From Rhodanobacteraceae bacterium UBA703 (GTDB taxonomy: Bacteria; Pseudomonadota; Gammaproteobacteria; Xanthomonadales; Rhodanobacteraceae), in NCBI GenBank assembly GCA_002297645.1, contig DBMH01000132.1:1-18772 (forward strand): a stretch of DNA of 18,772 nucleotides, read 5' to 3'. Within the stretch, counting starts at the first letter, position 1; every line of letters starts with the position of its first letter. The position numbers were made by a program, and so were the translations under genes. The notes below the pieces were generated by a model that was not told the origin of the DNA, searched no databases, and saw only the letters and a program-made list of their open reading frames with translations. Positions 8,318-15,627 of this stretch are shown here, in pieces.

Positions 8318-8726
8318 TGGACTTCCTTCATTCCCGACGAGCCTCACGCGGCGGCCTCCGCACGTTTCGAATCCGGCTTCCGAGGACCGGGCCGGAAGTC
8401 CGGTCGGGTCCGCGCACGCCATCGCACAAGGGTACCGCCCGAAGCGGCGGTGTACCCGCCATGGTGGCACGATCGCCGGTCGTGTCCGAACACGATCGGC
8501 GTCCGCCTTCGGCCGCTCCGGGAGTCGGGCGCCGGCGCACGGTAGGTTTCCCGTAGCGCCTGACGATCGAAGCGGTCGGCTGCGGTCCCCCTGCGTGCCG
8601 ACCCGGGCCGGGTAGCGTTTCCCTCTTCGCACACAACGGCGTTTTTTCGACGGCTCCCGTCGCAAACCCGATAGATCGCGCCGGACGCGCTGGCAAGAAT
8701 CGGCGCCTGCCTTTCCAGGGGAAGTC
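8318..8726. other. 409-base divergent intergenic region, rich in inverted repeats
   Basis: No convincing gene is present. The region separates the AraC-type regulator (minus) from the third beta-helix gene (plus), so it should hold both promoters. I found no clear sigma-70 hexamer pair. It holds several inverted repeats: CCGGA/TCCGG (8392-8403, spacer 2), a 10-bp bulged hairpin (8430-8457), CGTGT/ACACG (8481-8494, spacer 4), ACCCGG/CCGGGT (8601-8613, spacer 1) and CGACGG/CCGTCG (8648-8662, spacer 3, directly after TTTTTT at 8642-8647). The ribosome site of the plus-strand gene is AGGGGAAG at 8717-8724. Confidence 0.6.
8430..8457. promoter_or_regulatory. candidate stem-loop in divergent regulatory region
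   Basis: GGGTACCGCC at 8430-8439 pairs with GGCGG plus TACCC at 8446-8457. This gives ten base pairs, a 6-base loop (CGAAGC) and a 2-base bulge at 8451-8452. It lies about 113-140 bases upstream of the AraC-type gene's start. There is no following T-run on either strand, so it is not a typical terminator; a protein-binding site or leader structure is possible. Confidence 0.3.
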
Positions 8727-11700
8727 ATGAGCCGCCTTCATCGTGCCGCCTGCCATTGCGGCCTGCTGCTTGCCGCCGCGCTGGGGGCTTCCCGCGCCCA
8801 TGCCGCCACCATCCACGTCACCAGTGCCTTCGACAGCGGCACAGGCACCCTGCGCTCGGCCGTCGACATGGCCAACGGCATGCCGGGCGACGACGACATC
8901 GTGTTCGACGGCGACTACGTCATCACGCTGCAATCCGCGCTGCCCCCGCTGCTGGCCGCTGGCGGCGCGCTGCTGCCTGCGCAGACTGCCGCATTCCCGC
9001 TGACCAGCCGCTTCGATTCTTGTGTCGGGATCACCTTCCCCTATACGTTGACCGGCGCGGACAACACGGCACGCGTGGCCAACCTGCGCCAGGCGGTCGA
9101 GTGCGCCAATGCCAATGCCACGGCGGACGTGATCGACCTCGGAGGAAACACGCTGAGCTTCGACGACGGACCGTACGCCAGTCCCGGCGACGGTGTCATG
9201 AATGCCTTGCCCGTGGTGACGGGCGGCCTGACGCTGAAGACCGGCGAGTTGCAACGCAGCGGCACCGCGGCGGAGGCGTTCCGTTTCCTGTACTTCGATC
9301 CGGCGCGGTCGAGCGATCCGCAGATCGTCGACGGCGTGACTTTCCGCAACGGGAACGCGATGGAGAGCGCCGGGGCCATCCTGAGTGTCGACGGCCTGCT
9401 GGAGGTGCGCGATTCCCGCTTCATCGGAAACCATGCCTCGACTCATGGCGGCGCGATCTACGCCCGCAACGAGCTGCGCCTCCGCGGGAGCGTATTCCAG
9501 GGCAACGTGGCCGCCTTCAGTGGCGGCGCGGTGCAAGGCACCCTCATCGACAGCCGCGATACGCAATTCGAGAGCAATGCGGCCGGCATGTCCGGCGGCG
9601 GGATGACAGCCCGCAGTGTCGTGATGGCCGGCGGAGGGTTCAAGGACAACAGGGCTGCGGCGGGCGGTGGGTTGTCCACTTCGATGGGAGTCGTGGCCGC
9701 GGGCGTGTCGTTCATCGGCAATCGGGCGACCCGCTACGGCGGAGCACTGAATCTCAGCGCGGGGCAGAACCACATCGTGAACTCCCGCTTCGAAGGCAAC
9801 GACGCCGGCCTTGAGGGGGGCGGCGCGATCAGCAACGACGCGACTTTCGGTGTCGGCATCCAGCAGTGCCGGATCGTCAATACGCTGTTCCTGGGCAACA
9901 CGACGGCCGGTCAGGGGAGCATCTTCGTGACCTCGAGTTTCATGTCTGGACCTGCCGAGTTCACCAACGTCACCGCCAGCGGAAACGGGCAAGCCGGCCG
10001 ATCGCTGTTTTCCGTCATCAATGGCTCGGTCGCTGTCCGGAACAGCATCTTCTGGGACAACCCGGGTGCCGTGGGCACCGCGACCGTTGCGCACAGCCTG
10101 GTGCAAGGTGGCTTCGCCGGCGCCGGCAACATCGACGGCGACCCGCGTTTCGTCGATGCGGCCGGCGGCGACTATCGCCTGGGCGACGGCAGCCCCGCCA
10201 TCGACGCCGGCGACAACAGCGTCGTGCCCGCCGACGAGTTCGACATCGACGGCGACGGCGATTTCACCGAACCCACGCCCGACTTCGACGGCCGTCCGCG
10301 CCTCTACGACGATGCCGGCGTGGCGGACACCGGTGCAGGCGTTGCGCCGCTGGTGGACATGGGCGCCTACGAGCGGCAGATCGACAGCGTGTGCGGTACG
10401 CCGGCGTTCCAGTTCCCCTACACGCTGACCGGCACGGACAACGCTGCGCGCGTGGCCAACCTGCGCCAGGCCGTCGAGTGCGCCAATGCCAATGCCACGG
10501 CGGACGTGATCGACCTCGGCGGAAGCACGCTGGTGTTCGACGACGCGCCGTATGCCGACTCGAGCGGTGACACGGCGCTGCCCCTCGTGACGGGCGGTCT
10601 GACGCTGAAGAACGGTACCTTGCAGCGCGACGCCGCCGCACCGGCTTTCCGTTTCCTGACCGTCGAGCCGGGGCAGTCCCATCGCGTCGAGAACGTCACC
10701 TTCCAGGGAGGGCGCGCGTCCAGCGGCGGAGCCATCCTCACCCGCGCCGCACTGGACGTGCGCGATTGCCTTTTCGTCGACAACGGGGCCGTGAATGTCG
10801 GCGGTGCGATCCACGCCCAGGTCGAGCTACGCGTTCGCGATACCTCGTTCCGGCGCAACGAGGCCCAGCAGGGCGGCGCGGTGTACGGCGACGGCAAGGT
10901 CGACGCGCGTGGGAGCCTCTTCGACGACAACGTCGCCAGCGGCGCGGGCGGCGCGTTGTCCGCGTACGAGGTCGTGGCCTGGAATTCGCGATTCCTGCGC
11001 AACCGAGCCCAGGGCGGCGGCGCCATCGCCACGGTGGCGGGTGCTTTGTCCGACCTGCTCGTCGTCCGCTCGCAGTTCGTCGACAACAAGGTGCCCGACG
11101 GCATGGGAGGCGTGGACGGCTTCGGCGGCGCGGTCCTGTATCGCGGCACGGCGTATGTGACGGGCAGCCGGTTCACGGGCAACGAGGCGTATTCCGGCGG
11201 TGCCCTGCAATGCCTGAACGTCGCCACGGTCACCTGCCGCCTGGACGTGGCGAACAGCTTGTTCGCCGAAAACGCCGCGCAGGGAGGCAGCGTGCACGGC
11301 AGCCAGATTGGCGACGCCGACAGCCAGGTGCGCTTCACCAACGTCACCGTCGCCGACAACGAGGGTGTCGGCTTCGGCAGCGGCATTCGGTTGTTCCACA
11401 ACTACGCCGGCAGCGTGAGCATCCGCAACAGCATCGTCTGGAACAACGCCGCTCCGGTGGGCGATGCGACGGTCGATCGCAGCCTGCTGGATGTGGGGGC
11501 CAACGGCGACGACAACCTGTTCGACCGCGATCCACGCTTCGTCGACGCCGCCAATGGCGACTATCGCCTCGGCGACGGCAGTCCCGCCGTCGACGCAGGC
11601 GACAACGGTTTCGCGTTGGCCGACGGGTTCGATGTAAACGAAAACGGGGACGTGGACGAAGACGCGCCCGATCTCGACAACCTGCCGCGCCGCTACGACG

Positions 11701-13019
11701 ACGCCGGCGTCGTCGACACGGGTGTCGGTGGCGCGCGCATCGTCGATCTGGGGGCCTACGAGCGACAGATCGACTCCACGTCGCCGGGCATCGCGGTGCG
11801 TCCGATCGCCGGTCTGGTCACGACGGAAGCCGGTGGAGCGGCGACCTTTGCCGTCGTCCTGGAGACGCAGCCGAGTGCCGACGTCACGATTCCGCTGTCC
11901 AGCAGCGATGTCACCGAAGGCACCGTGTCGCCGGCGGCGCTGACGTTCACGACGTCGAACTGGCATGTGCCGCAAACCGTCACGGTCGCCGGCGTCGACG
12001 ACGCAGTGGCCGATGGCGACGTGGCCTATCTCGTCGTCACCGCTCCGGCGGTCAGCGCCGACGCCAACTACCACGGCCTCGACGCCGCCGACGTGTCGGT
12101 GACGAACCTCGACGACGACAGTGCGGGGATTGCAGTCAGTCCGACCGGTGGCCTCGTCACGACCGAAGCCGGAGGCACTGCGAACTTCACCGTCGTTCTG
12201 CGCAGCGAGCCGACGGCCGACGTGACGATCGGCCTGAGCAGCAGCGACGCGACCGAAGGCACGGTGTCGCCCGCATCGGTGACGTTCACGGCGTCGAACT
12301 GGCATGTGCCGCAAACAGTCACGATCACCGGCGTCGACGACAGCGAAGTCGACGGCGATGTGGCGTACATCATCGTCACCGCGCCCGCGAGCAGCGGCGA
12401 TGCGAACTACGACGGCCTCGACGCCGCCGACGTGTCAGTCACCAACCTCGACGATGACGTCGTTGCGGGCGCGCATCTGGTGGCGTTCAAGTCCATTCTG
12501 CAGCCGGGGACGACGACACGGCCGGCGGTCTACGAGATCGTGCTGACCAATTCCGGTGCGGGCGATCAGGCGGACGATCCGGCCAGCGACGAACTCGTCG
12601 ACGTGCTGCCGCCGGAGCTCGCCCTGCGCGGCGCGACGGCCAGCGGCGGTGTCGTCTCGGTGAATCCGTCCGCCAATACGGTGCGCTGGAACGGCGTGCT
12701 CGTCGCCGGGCAGTCGGTCACCTTGCGCATCGAGGCCGACGTGGCGATCACGCAGGCCGCCACGATCACCAACCAGGCGCGCATCAATCACGACAGCGAC
12801 GGCGACGGACACAACGACAGCAGCAGCCTGTCCACGGATCCGGCGGTTCCCGGCGTGGACGTGCCGACGGCGTTCCGTTTCGACGGCGCGGGTCCGCCGG
12901 TCGAGCCGGTGCCGGTGCCGATGGACGATCCGGTCGCGCTGCTGGGCCTGTTGCTGCTGATCCTGCTGGGCGGCGGCGTGGTCATTTCTCGGCGCGGGCA
13001 CGGCACGCCGGCGGACTAG
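8727..13019 (+). CDS. giant exported beta-helix protein with tandem helices, two Calx-beta-like domains and C-terminal sorting-type tail
   Basis: This 1430-residue protein has AGGGGAAG at 8717-8724 before ATG 8727. Residues 1-26 are a signal peptide (cleavage after AHA). Residues ~27-75 look like the opening cap of a beta-helix (TGTLRSAVDMAN), but that helix is not continued. A complete beta-helix module covers ~104-555 and a second, duplicated one covers ~563-1017; each starts with FPYTL...LRQAVECANAN and ends GAYERQIDS. The modules contain many short GG-A-[IV] and SxFxxN turns typical of polymorphic-membrane-protein-like helices. Two Calx-beta-like repeats of 113 residues follow (~1019-1131 and 1132-1244), then a DUF11-like domain (~1245-1385). 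The end has a Pro-rich spacer (VEPVPVPMDDP), a hydrophobic segment (~1403-1420) and SRRG, resembling PEP-CTERM/IPTL-CTERM tails handled by exosortase-type enzymes. No sortase gene is in the window. It is probably envelope-anchored or processed; its role is unknown. Confidence 0.9.
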   Translation: MSRLHRAACHCGLLLAAALGASRAHAATIHVTSAFDSGTGTLRSAVDMANGMPGDDDIVFDGDYVITLQSALPPLLAAGGALLPAQTAAFPLTSRFDSCVGITFPYTLTGADNTARVANLRQAVECANANATADVIDLGGNTLSFDDGPYASPGDGVMNALPVVTGGLTLKTGELQRSGTAAEAFRFLYFDPARSSDPQIVDGVTFRNGNAMESAGAILSVDGLLEVRDSRFIGNHASTHGGAIYARNELRLRGSVFQGNVAAFSGGAVQGTLIDSRDTQFESNAAGMSGGGMTARSVVMAGGGFKDNRAAAGGGLSTSMGVVAAGVSFIGNRATRYGGALNLSAGQNHIVNSRFEGNDAGLEGGGAISNDATFGVGIQQCRIVNTLFLGNTTAGQGSIFVTSSFMSGPAEFTNVTASGNGQAGRSLFSVINGSVAVRNSIFWDNPGAVGTATVAHSLVQGGFAGAGNIDGDPRFVDAAGGDYRLGDGSPAIDAGDNSVVPADEFDIDGDGDFTEPTPDFDGRPRLYDDAGVADTGAGVAPLVDMGAYERQIDSVCGTPAFQFPYTLTGTDNAARVANLRQAVECANANATADVIDLGGSTLVFDDAPYADSSGDTALPLVTGGLTLKNGTLQRDAAAPAFRFLTVEPGQSHRVENVTFQGGRASSGGAILTRAALDVRDCLFVDNGAVNVGGAIHAQVELRVRDTSFRRNEAQQGGAVYGDGKVDARGSLFDDNVASGAGGALSAYEVVAWNSRFLRNRAQGGGAIATVAGALSDLLVVRSQFVDNKVPDGMGGVDGFGGAVLYRGTAYVTGSRFTGNEAYSGGALQCLNVATVTCRLDVANSLFAENAAQGGSVHGSQIGDADSQVRFTNVTVADNEGVGFGSGIRLFHNYAGSVSIRNSIVWNNAAPVGDATVDRSLLDVGANGDDNLFDRDPRFVDAANGDYRLGDGSPAVDAGDNGFALADGFDVNENGDVDEDAPDLDNLPRRYDDAGVVDTGVGGARIVDLGAYERQIDSTSPGIAVRPIAGLVTTEAGGAATFAVVLETQPSADVTIPLSSSDVTEGTVSPAALTFTTSNWHVPQTVTVAGVDDAVADGDVAYLVVTAPAVSADANYHGLDAADVSVTNLDDDSAGIAVSPTGGLVTTEAGGTANFTVVLRSEPTADVTIGLSSSDATEGTVSPASVTFTASNWHVPQTVTITGVDDSEVDGDVAYIIVTAPASSGDANYDGLDAADVSVTNLDDDVVAGAHLVAFKSILQPGTTTRPAVYEIVLTNSGAGDQADDPASDELVDVLPPELALRGATASGGVVSVNPSANTVRWNGVLVAGQSVTLRIEADVAITQAATITNQARINHDSDGDGHNDSSSLSTDPAVPGVDVPTAFRFDGAGPPVEPVPVPMDDPVALLGLLLLILLGGGVVISRRGHGTPAD
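9036..11789 (+). repeat. tandem duplication of a ~1.38 kb beta-helix module inside the third exported-protein gene
   Basis: Two in-frame modules begin at 9036 and 10413, a 1377-base (459-codon) period. The first ~110 bases of each are near identical: both share the stretch coding NLRQAVECANANATADVIDL. The shared end motif YERQIDS falls at 10368 and 11757. The middles have diverged and vary in length. This is a duplicated domain within a gene, not a mobile element. Confidence 0.85.
11783..12460 (+). repeat. tandem 339-base repeats coding two Calx-beta-like domains
   Basis: Landmark GTCGAACTGGCATGTGCCGC occurs at 11954 and again at 12293, giving a 339-base (113-codon) period. Both units code GLVTTEAGG, SSSD.TEGTVSPA, SNWHVPQTVT and GLDAADVSVTNLDDD. 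A single, more diverged copy occurs in the first beta-helix gene (about 3062-3400), with SDWNRPKTVTV in place of SNWHVPQTVTV. Confidence 0.88.
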
Positions 13020-13339
13020 TTTTCGCCTCGCCTGGCAGGCGAATGCCATCGGGTGCGGCACGGTCGGGGGAGCGGCCGTGTCGTGGCCCAGGTAGCTGCT
13101 GCCGCCGTTCCGGAATCACGGACGGCGATCCGGTCGGCGCGATGCGCCAATGCGAGGCATCGAATCCGGCTCGGTATGAGAGTGCCTGGATGGTGCGTTC
13201 GGTGCGGTTGCCCGACGCTCGCGGAGCCGTGGCGGGGCACGACCGGGCCCGACGGAATTCCCAAGGGTTCCAGAAGGCGCGCGTCGGCTGCGGATAGCAA
13301 AAAGCCCCATGAAATCATGGGGCTTCGTGCAAGATCGGA
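13020..13339. other. 320-base gap between exported-protein gene and tRNA
   Basis: I see no supportable gene here. Just after the plus-strand stop lies an inverted repeat, TTCGCCT (13022-13028) with AGGCGAA (13037-13043), without a T-run. It may be a weak terminator or 3' end structure for the exported-protein gene. The right end contains the tRNA terminator at 13299-13323. Short open frames on both strands across 13043-13318 show no ribosome site or recognisable sequence. Confidence 0.55.
13299..13323 (-). terminator. Rho-independent terminator of the tRNA-Met gene
   Basis: Read on the minus strand, GCCCCATG pairs with CATGGGGC (13304-13323, 8-bp stem, 4-base loop) and is followed directly by TTTTT (13299-13303). 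It starts 17 bases past the tRNA 3' end. Confidence 0.85.
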
Positions 13340-13416
13340 TGGTGGCTATGGGTGGACTCGAACCACCGACCCCAGCATTATGAGTGCTGTGCTCTAACCG
13401 GCTGAGCTACATAGCC
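13340..13416 (-). tRNA. elongator tRNA-Met (anticodon CAU)
   Basis: The minus strand folds as a 77-base cloverleaf with encoded CCA. The acceptor stem is GGCTATG/CATAGCC and the D arm is GCTCAGCCGGTTAGAGC. The anticodon stem CAGCA/TGCTG has loop CTCATAA, with CAT at 13380-13382. The T arm is GGTGGTTCGAGTCCACC. It starts with a paired G-C acceptor end, unlike initiator tRNA. It resembles Escherichia coli elongator tRNA-Met much more than the CAU-anticodon tRNA-Ile2, although the two share the anticodon. Confidence 0.95.
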
Positions 13417-13430
13417 ATGGCAAGCCGCGC

Positions 13431-13459
13431 AGTCTAAGGGTTCGCGCTGCCGCAGTAAA
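13431..13459 (-). promoter_or_regulatory. probable sigma-70 promoter of tRNA-Met
   Basis: On the minus strand, TTTACT (complement of 13454-13459) and TAGACT (complement of 13431-13436) are separated by 17 bases and lie 14 bases before the mature tRNA 5' end. Each hexamer matches four of the six consensus bases. The spacing and position fit a dedicated tRNA promoter. Confidence 0.55.
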
Positions 13460-13480
13460 TACCGTCCGCCGGCCGCGGGG

Positions 13481-13942
13481 TCAGCGCGGTTCGACCCGGA
13501 TCGTGGCCTTCACCGAATTGGCGATGAAGCAGCGTTCGTGCGCGGACTCGTGCAGGGCGTCCACCTCGGCGCCGGTCGCCGCCTTGCCGGCCGCGAAGGC
13601 GATGCGCGGGCGCAACACGACCTCGGTGATCGCGTGCCGTCCCGGCGCGATGCGCGACATCGTGCCGACGGCTTCGTCCTCGTAGCGGTCGACGATGAAG
13701 CCGCGATCGGCGGCGAGCGAAAGGAACCACAGCATGTGGCAGCTCGAGATCGCCGCGACGAAGGCTTCCTCGGGGTCGACGGCGGACGCATCGGACCACG
13801 GCGCGGGCACGACGTCCGGTGACGGCGAGGCCGCGATCGTGGCGCCGCCGTCGAACCGCCATTCGTGCCGGCGTGAATAGCGGCCTCGCGCGAACTCCGC
13901 ATCGCCGCGCTGCCAGTCCACCGTCGCCGTGTGGGTGCTCAT
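13481..13942 (-). CDS. OsmC-family (peroxiredoxin-like) protein
   Basis: This 153-residue protein starts at the ATG complementary to 13940-13942, preceded by AGAGGAG. It has the OsmC/Ohr fold signature: an N-terminal beta region (HEWRFDGG), then DPEEAFVAAISSCHMLWFLSLA with the first cysteine at 68, and a second cysteine at 138 (ESAHERCFIANSVK). Family members reduce organic or fatty-acid hydroperoxides through these two cysteines in the cytoplasm. This sequence belongs to the general OsmC subgroup rather than classical Ohr. Its stop is 64 bases before the tRNA, and it is divergent from the DUF1272 gene. The exact substrate is not known. Confidence 0.9.
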   Translation of the reverse strand: MSTHTATVDWQRGDAEFARGRYSRRHEWRFDGGATIAASPSPDVVPAPWSDASAVDPEEAFVAAISSCHMLWFLSLAADRGFIVDRYEDEAVGTMSRIAPGRHAITEVVLRPRIAFAAGKAATGAEVDALHESAHERCFIANSVKATIRVEPR

Positions 13943-14119
13943 CGCGTCCGCTCCTCTGATGGGGAATGCATCGTAGCGCCAGTATCCCGGCGGGACAGGA
14001 GCCATTTCCGTCGGGTGTGGCGGAACCGTCGGGATTGGCTCCGGCGCCGCTGCGCGCAATGGCGGTTCCGCGAGAGCGGGACGGGAGCGATGCTGCGTCT
14101 TCTTCGCGAGGATCGAGCC

Positions 14120-14359
14120 ATGCTGGAACTGCGTGCCCACTGCGAGTGCTGCGGCAAGGACCTGCCTCCGGATGCGGGCGATGCGATGATCTGCTCGTTC
14201 GAATGCACGTATTGCTCCGTCTGCGCCGGGTCGCGGTTGCACGGTGCCTGCCCGAACTGCGGTGGCGACCTGCAGCGACGGCCGCGACGATCCGCCGCGC
14301 TGCTCGCAAAGTACCCCGCATCGACGGAACGACGCCCGCTGGTCTGCGCCGGGACCTGA
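14120..14359 (+). CDS. small Cys-rich DUF1272 family protein
   Basis: This 79-residue protein starts MLELRAHCECCGKDLPPD and ends with RRPRRSAALLAKYPAST, which I recognise as DUF1272. Nine cysteines (8, 10, 11, 25, 29, 32, 35, 44, 47) sit in CxCC, CxxxC, CxxC and CPNC groups, which fits zinc binding. The start at 14120 is chosen by the conserved MLEL opening; GAGGA at 14108-14112 is a modest ribosome site. An in-frame ATG at 14090 is less likely. Its function is uncharacterised. It lies divergent from the OsmC gene and 95 bases before pgk. Confidence 0.85.
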   Translation: MLELRAHCECCGKDLPPDAGDAMICSFECTYCSVCAGSRLHGACPNCGGDLQRRPRRSAALLAKYPASTERRPLVCAGT

Positions 14360-14390
14360 CGCGGATCGGGATCGATGGCGGCCACGGGCA

Positions 14391-14419
14391 TTGCGTACGC
14401 ATGGCACTGCCGCTGTAAT
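14391..14419 (+). promoter_or_regulatory. probable sigma-70 promoter of pgk
   Basis: TTGCGT (14391-14396) and TGTAAT (14414-14419) are 17 bases apart. The -10 matches consensus at five of six positions and the -35 keeps TTG. The pair lies 35 bases before the pgk start. The -35 overlaps a 10-base palindrome, TGCGTACGCA (14392-14401), which could be an operator or chance. Confidence 0.5.
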
Positions 14420-14454
14420 GGCGCGTTGCAAACCGCCCATCCGAGGAGTGTCCG

Positions 14455-15627
14455 ATGTCCGTCGTCCGCATGAGTGATCTCGACCTGACCGGCCAGCGCG
14501 TGCTGATCCGGGAGGACCTGAACGTGCCGATCGACAACGGCCGCATCACGTCGGAGACGCGCATCCTCGCGTCCCTGCCGACGATCCGGCTTGCTCTGGA
14601 GAAGGGCGCCGCGGTCATGGTCACCTCGCATCTCGGCCGTCCGAAGGAGGGGCAGTGGAGCGAGGAAGATTCGCTCGCGCCGGTGGCGAAGCGCCTCGGC
14701 GAACTGCTCGGCCGCGAGGTGCCGCTGGTGCGCGACTGGCTCGACGGCGTCGACGTGAAGCCGGGCCAGCTCGTGCTGCTCGAGAACTGCCGCATGAACG
14801 TCGGCGAAGGCAAGGACGACGAGGCGCTGTCGAAGAAGTACGCCGCGCTGTGCGACGTCTACGTAATGGACGCGTTCGGTACCGCGCATCGCGCGCAGGC
14901 GTCCACGCACGGCGCGATCCGCTTCGCCAAGGTCGCCTGCGGCGGCCCGTTGCTGATGGCCGAGCTCGACGCGCTGGCCAAGGCGCTGGACAAGCCGGCG
15001 CGTCCACTGCTGGCGATCGTCGCCGGTTCCAAGGTGTCGACCAAGCTGACGCTGCTCGAGAATCTCGTCGGCAAGGTCGACCAGCTCATCGTCGGCGGCG
15101 GCATCGCCAACACCTTCATCGCCGCGGTCGGGCACAAGGTCGGCAAGTCGCTGTACGAGGCCGACCTGATCGACACCGCGAAGAAGATCATCGCCGACGC
15201 GAAGGCGCGCGGCGCCGACGTGCCGGTGCCGAGCGACGTCGTCGTCGCGACGGCGTTCTCGGCCGACGCGCCGGCGACGGTGAAGAAGGTGGACGAGGTC
15301 GGCGACGACGACATGATCCTCGACATCGGTCCCGAGACCGCGAAGCGCTACGCCGAGCTGATCGCGAAGGCCGGCACGGTGGTGTGGAACGGGCCCGTCG
15401 GCGTGTTCGAGTTCGATGCGTTCGGCAAGGGCACGGAGACGCTGGCGCATGCGATCGCCGGGTCGAACGCGTTCTCGATCGCCGGTGGCGGCGACACGCT
15501 GGCGGCGATCGAGAAATACGGCGTGGCCGACCGGGTGTCGTACATCTCGACCGGTGGCGGTGCCTTCCTCGAGTTCCTCGAGGGCCAGGAGCTGCCGGCC
15601 GTCGCCGCGCTGAAGGCGCGCGCGTGA
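14455..15627 (+). CDS. pgk: phosphoglycerate kinase
   Basis: This 390-residue enzyme has the normal length for bacterial Pgk. It starts at ATG 14455 with GAGGAG at 14443-14448. It transfers the acyl phosphate of 1,3-bisphosphoglycerate to ADP in cytosolic glycolysis, and runs in reverse in gluconeogenesis. Visible family marks are REDLNVP (19-25) and TSHLGRPK (57-64) in the substrate-binding N-lobe. GGGIANTF and GKSLYEADL follow. The C-lobe has NGPVGVFEFDAFGKGT (from 312), AGGGDT (343-348) and STGGGA (from 365) for nucleotide and phosphate binding. The stop overlaps the following HAD gene as GTGA, implying one transcript and coupled translation. Confidence 0.97.
   Translation: MSVVRMSDLDLTGQRVLIREDLNVPIDNGRITSETRILASLPTIRLALEKGAAVMVTSHLGRPKEGQWSEEDSLAPVAKRLGELLGREVPLVRDWLDGVDVKPGQLVLLENCRMNVGEGKDDEALSKKYAALCDVYVMDAFGTAHRAQASTHGAIRFAKVACGGPLLMAELDALAKALDKPARPLLAIVAGSKVSTKLTLLENLVGKVDQLIVGGGIANTFIAAVGHKVGKSLYEADLIDTAKKIIADAKARGADVPVPSDVVVATAFSADAPATVKKVDEVGDDDMILDIGPETAKRYAELIAKAGTVVWNGPVGVFEFDAFGKGTETLAHAIAGSNAFSIAGGGDTLAAIEKYGVADRVSYISTGGGAFLEFLEGQELPAVAALKARA

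Noticed and set aside
8328..8634. Short open frames in the divergent gap
   Set aside because: They have low-complexity, basic translations, no ribosome site and no recognisable domain. They overlap the region needed for promoters.
8642..8662. TTTTTT next to the CGACGG/CCGTCG hairpin as a terminator
   Set aside because: The T-run precedes the hairpin on the plus strand and reads as A-run after it on the minus strand, so the order is wrong for Rho-independent termination on either strand.
8640..8726. A c-di-GMP (GEMM-type) riboswitch before the third exported-protein gene
   Set aside because: There is a CGCAAACCCG stretch, but the paired receptor, GAAA-type tetraloop and second conserved stem are not present.
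13043..13318. Small proteins between the third exported-protein gene and the tRNA
   Set aside because: Open frames on both strands lack start signals and family resemblance, and they run into the tRNA terminator.
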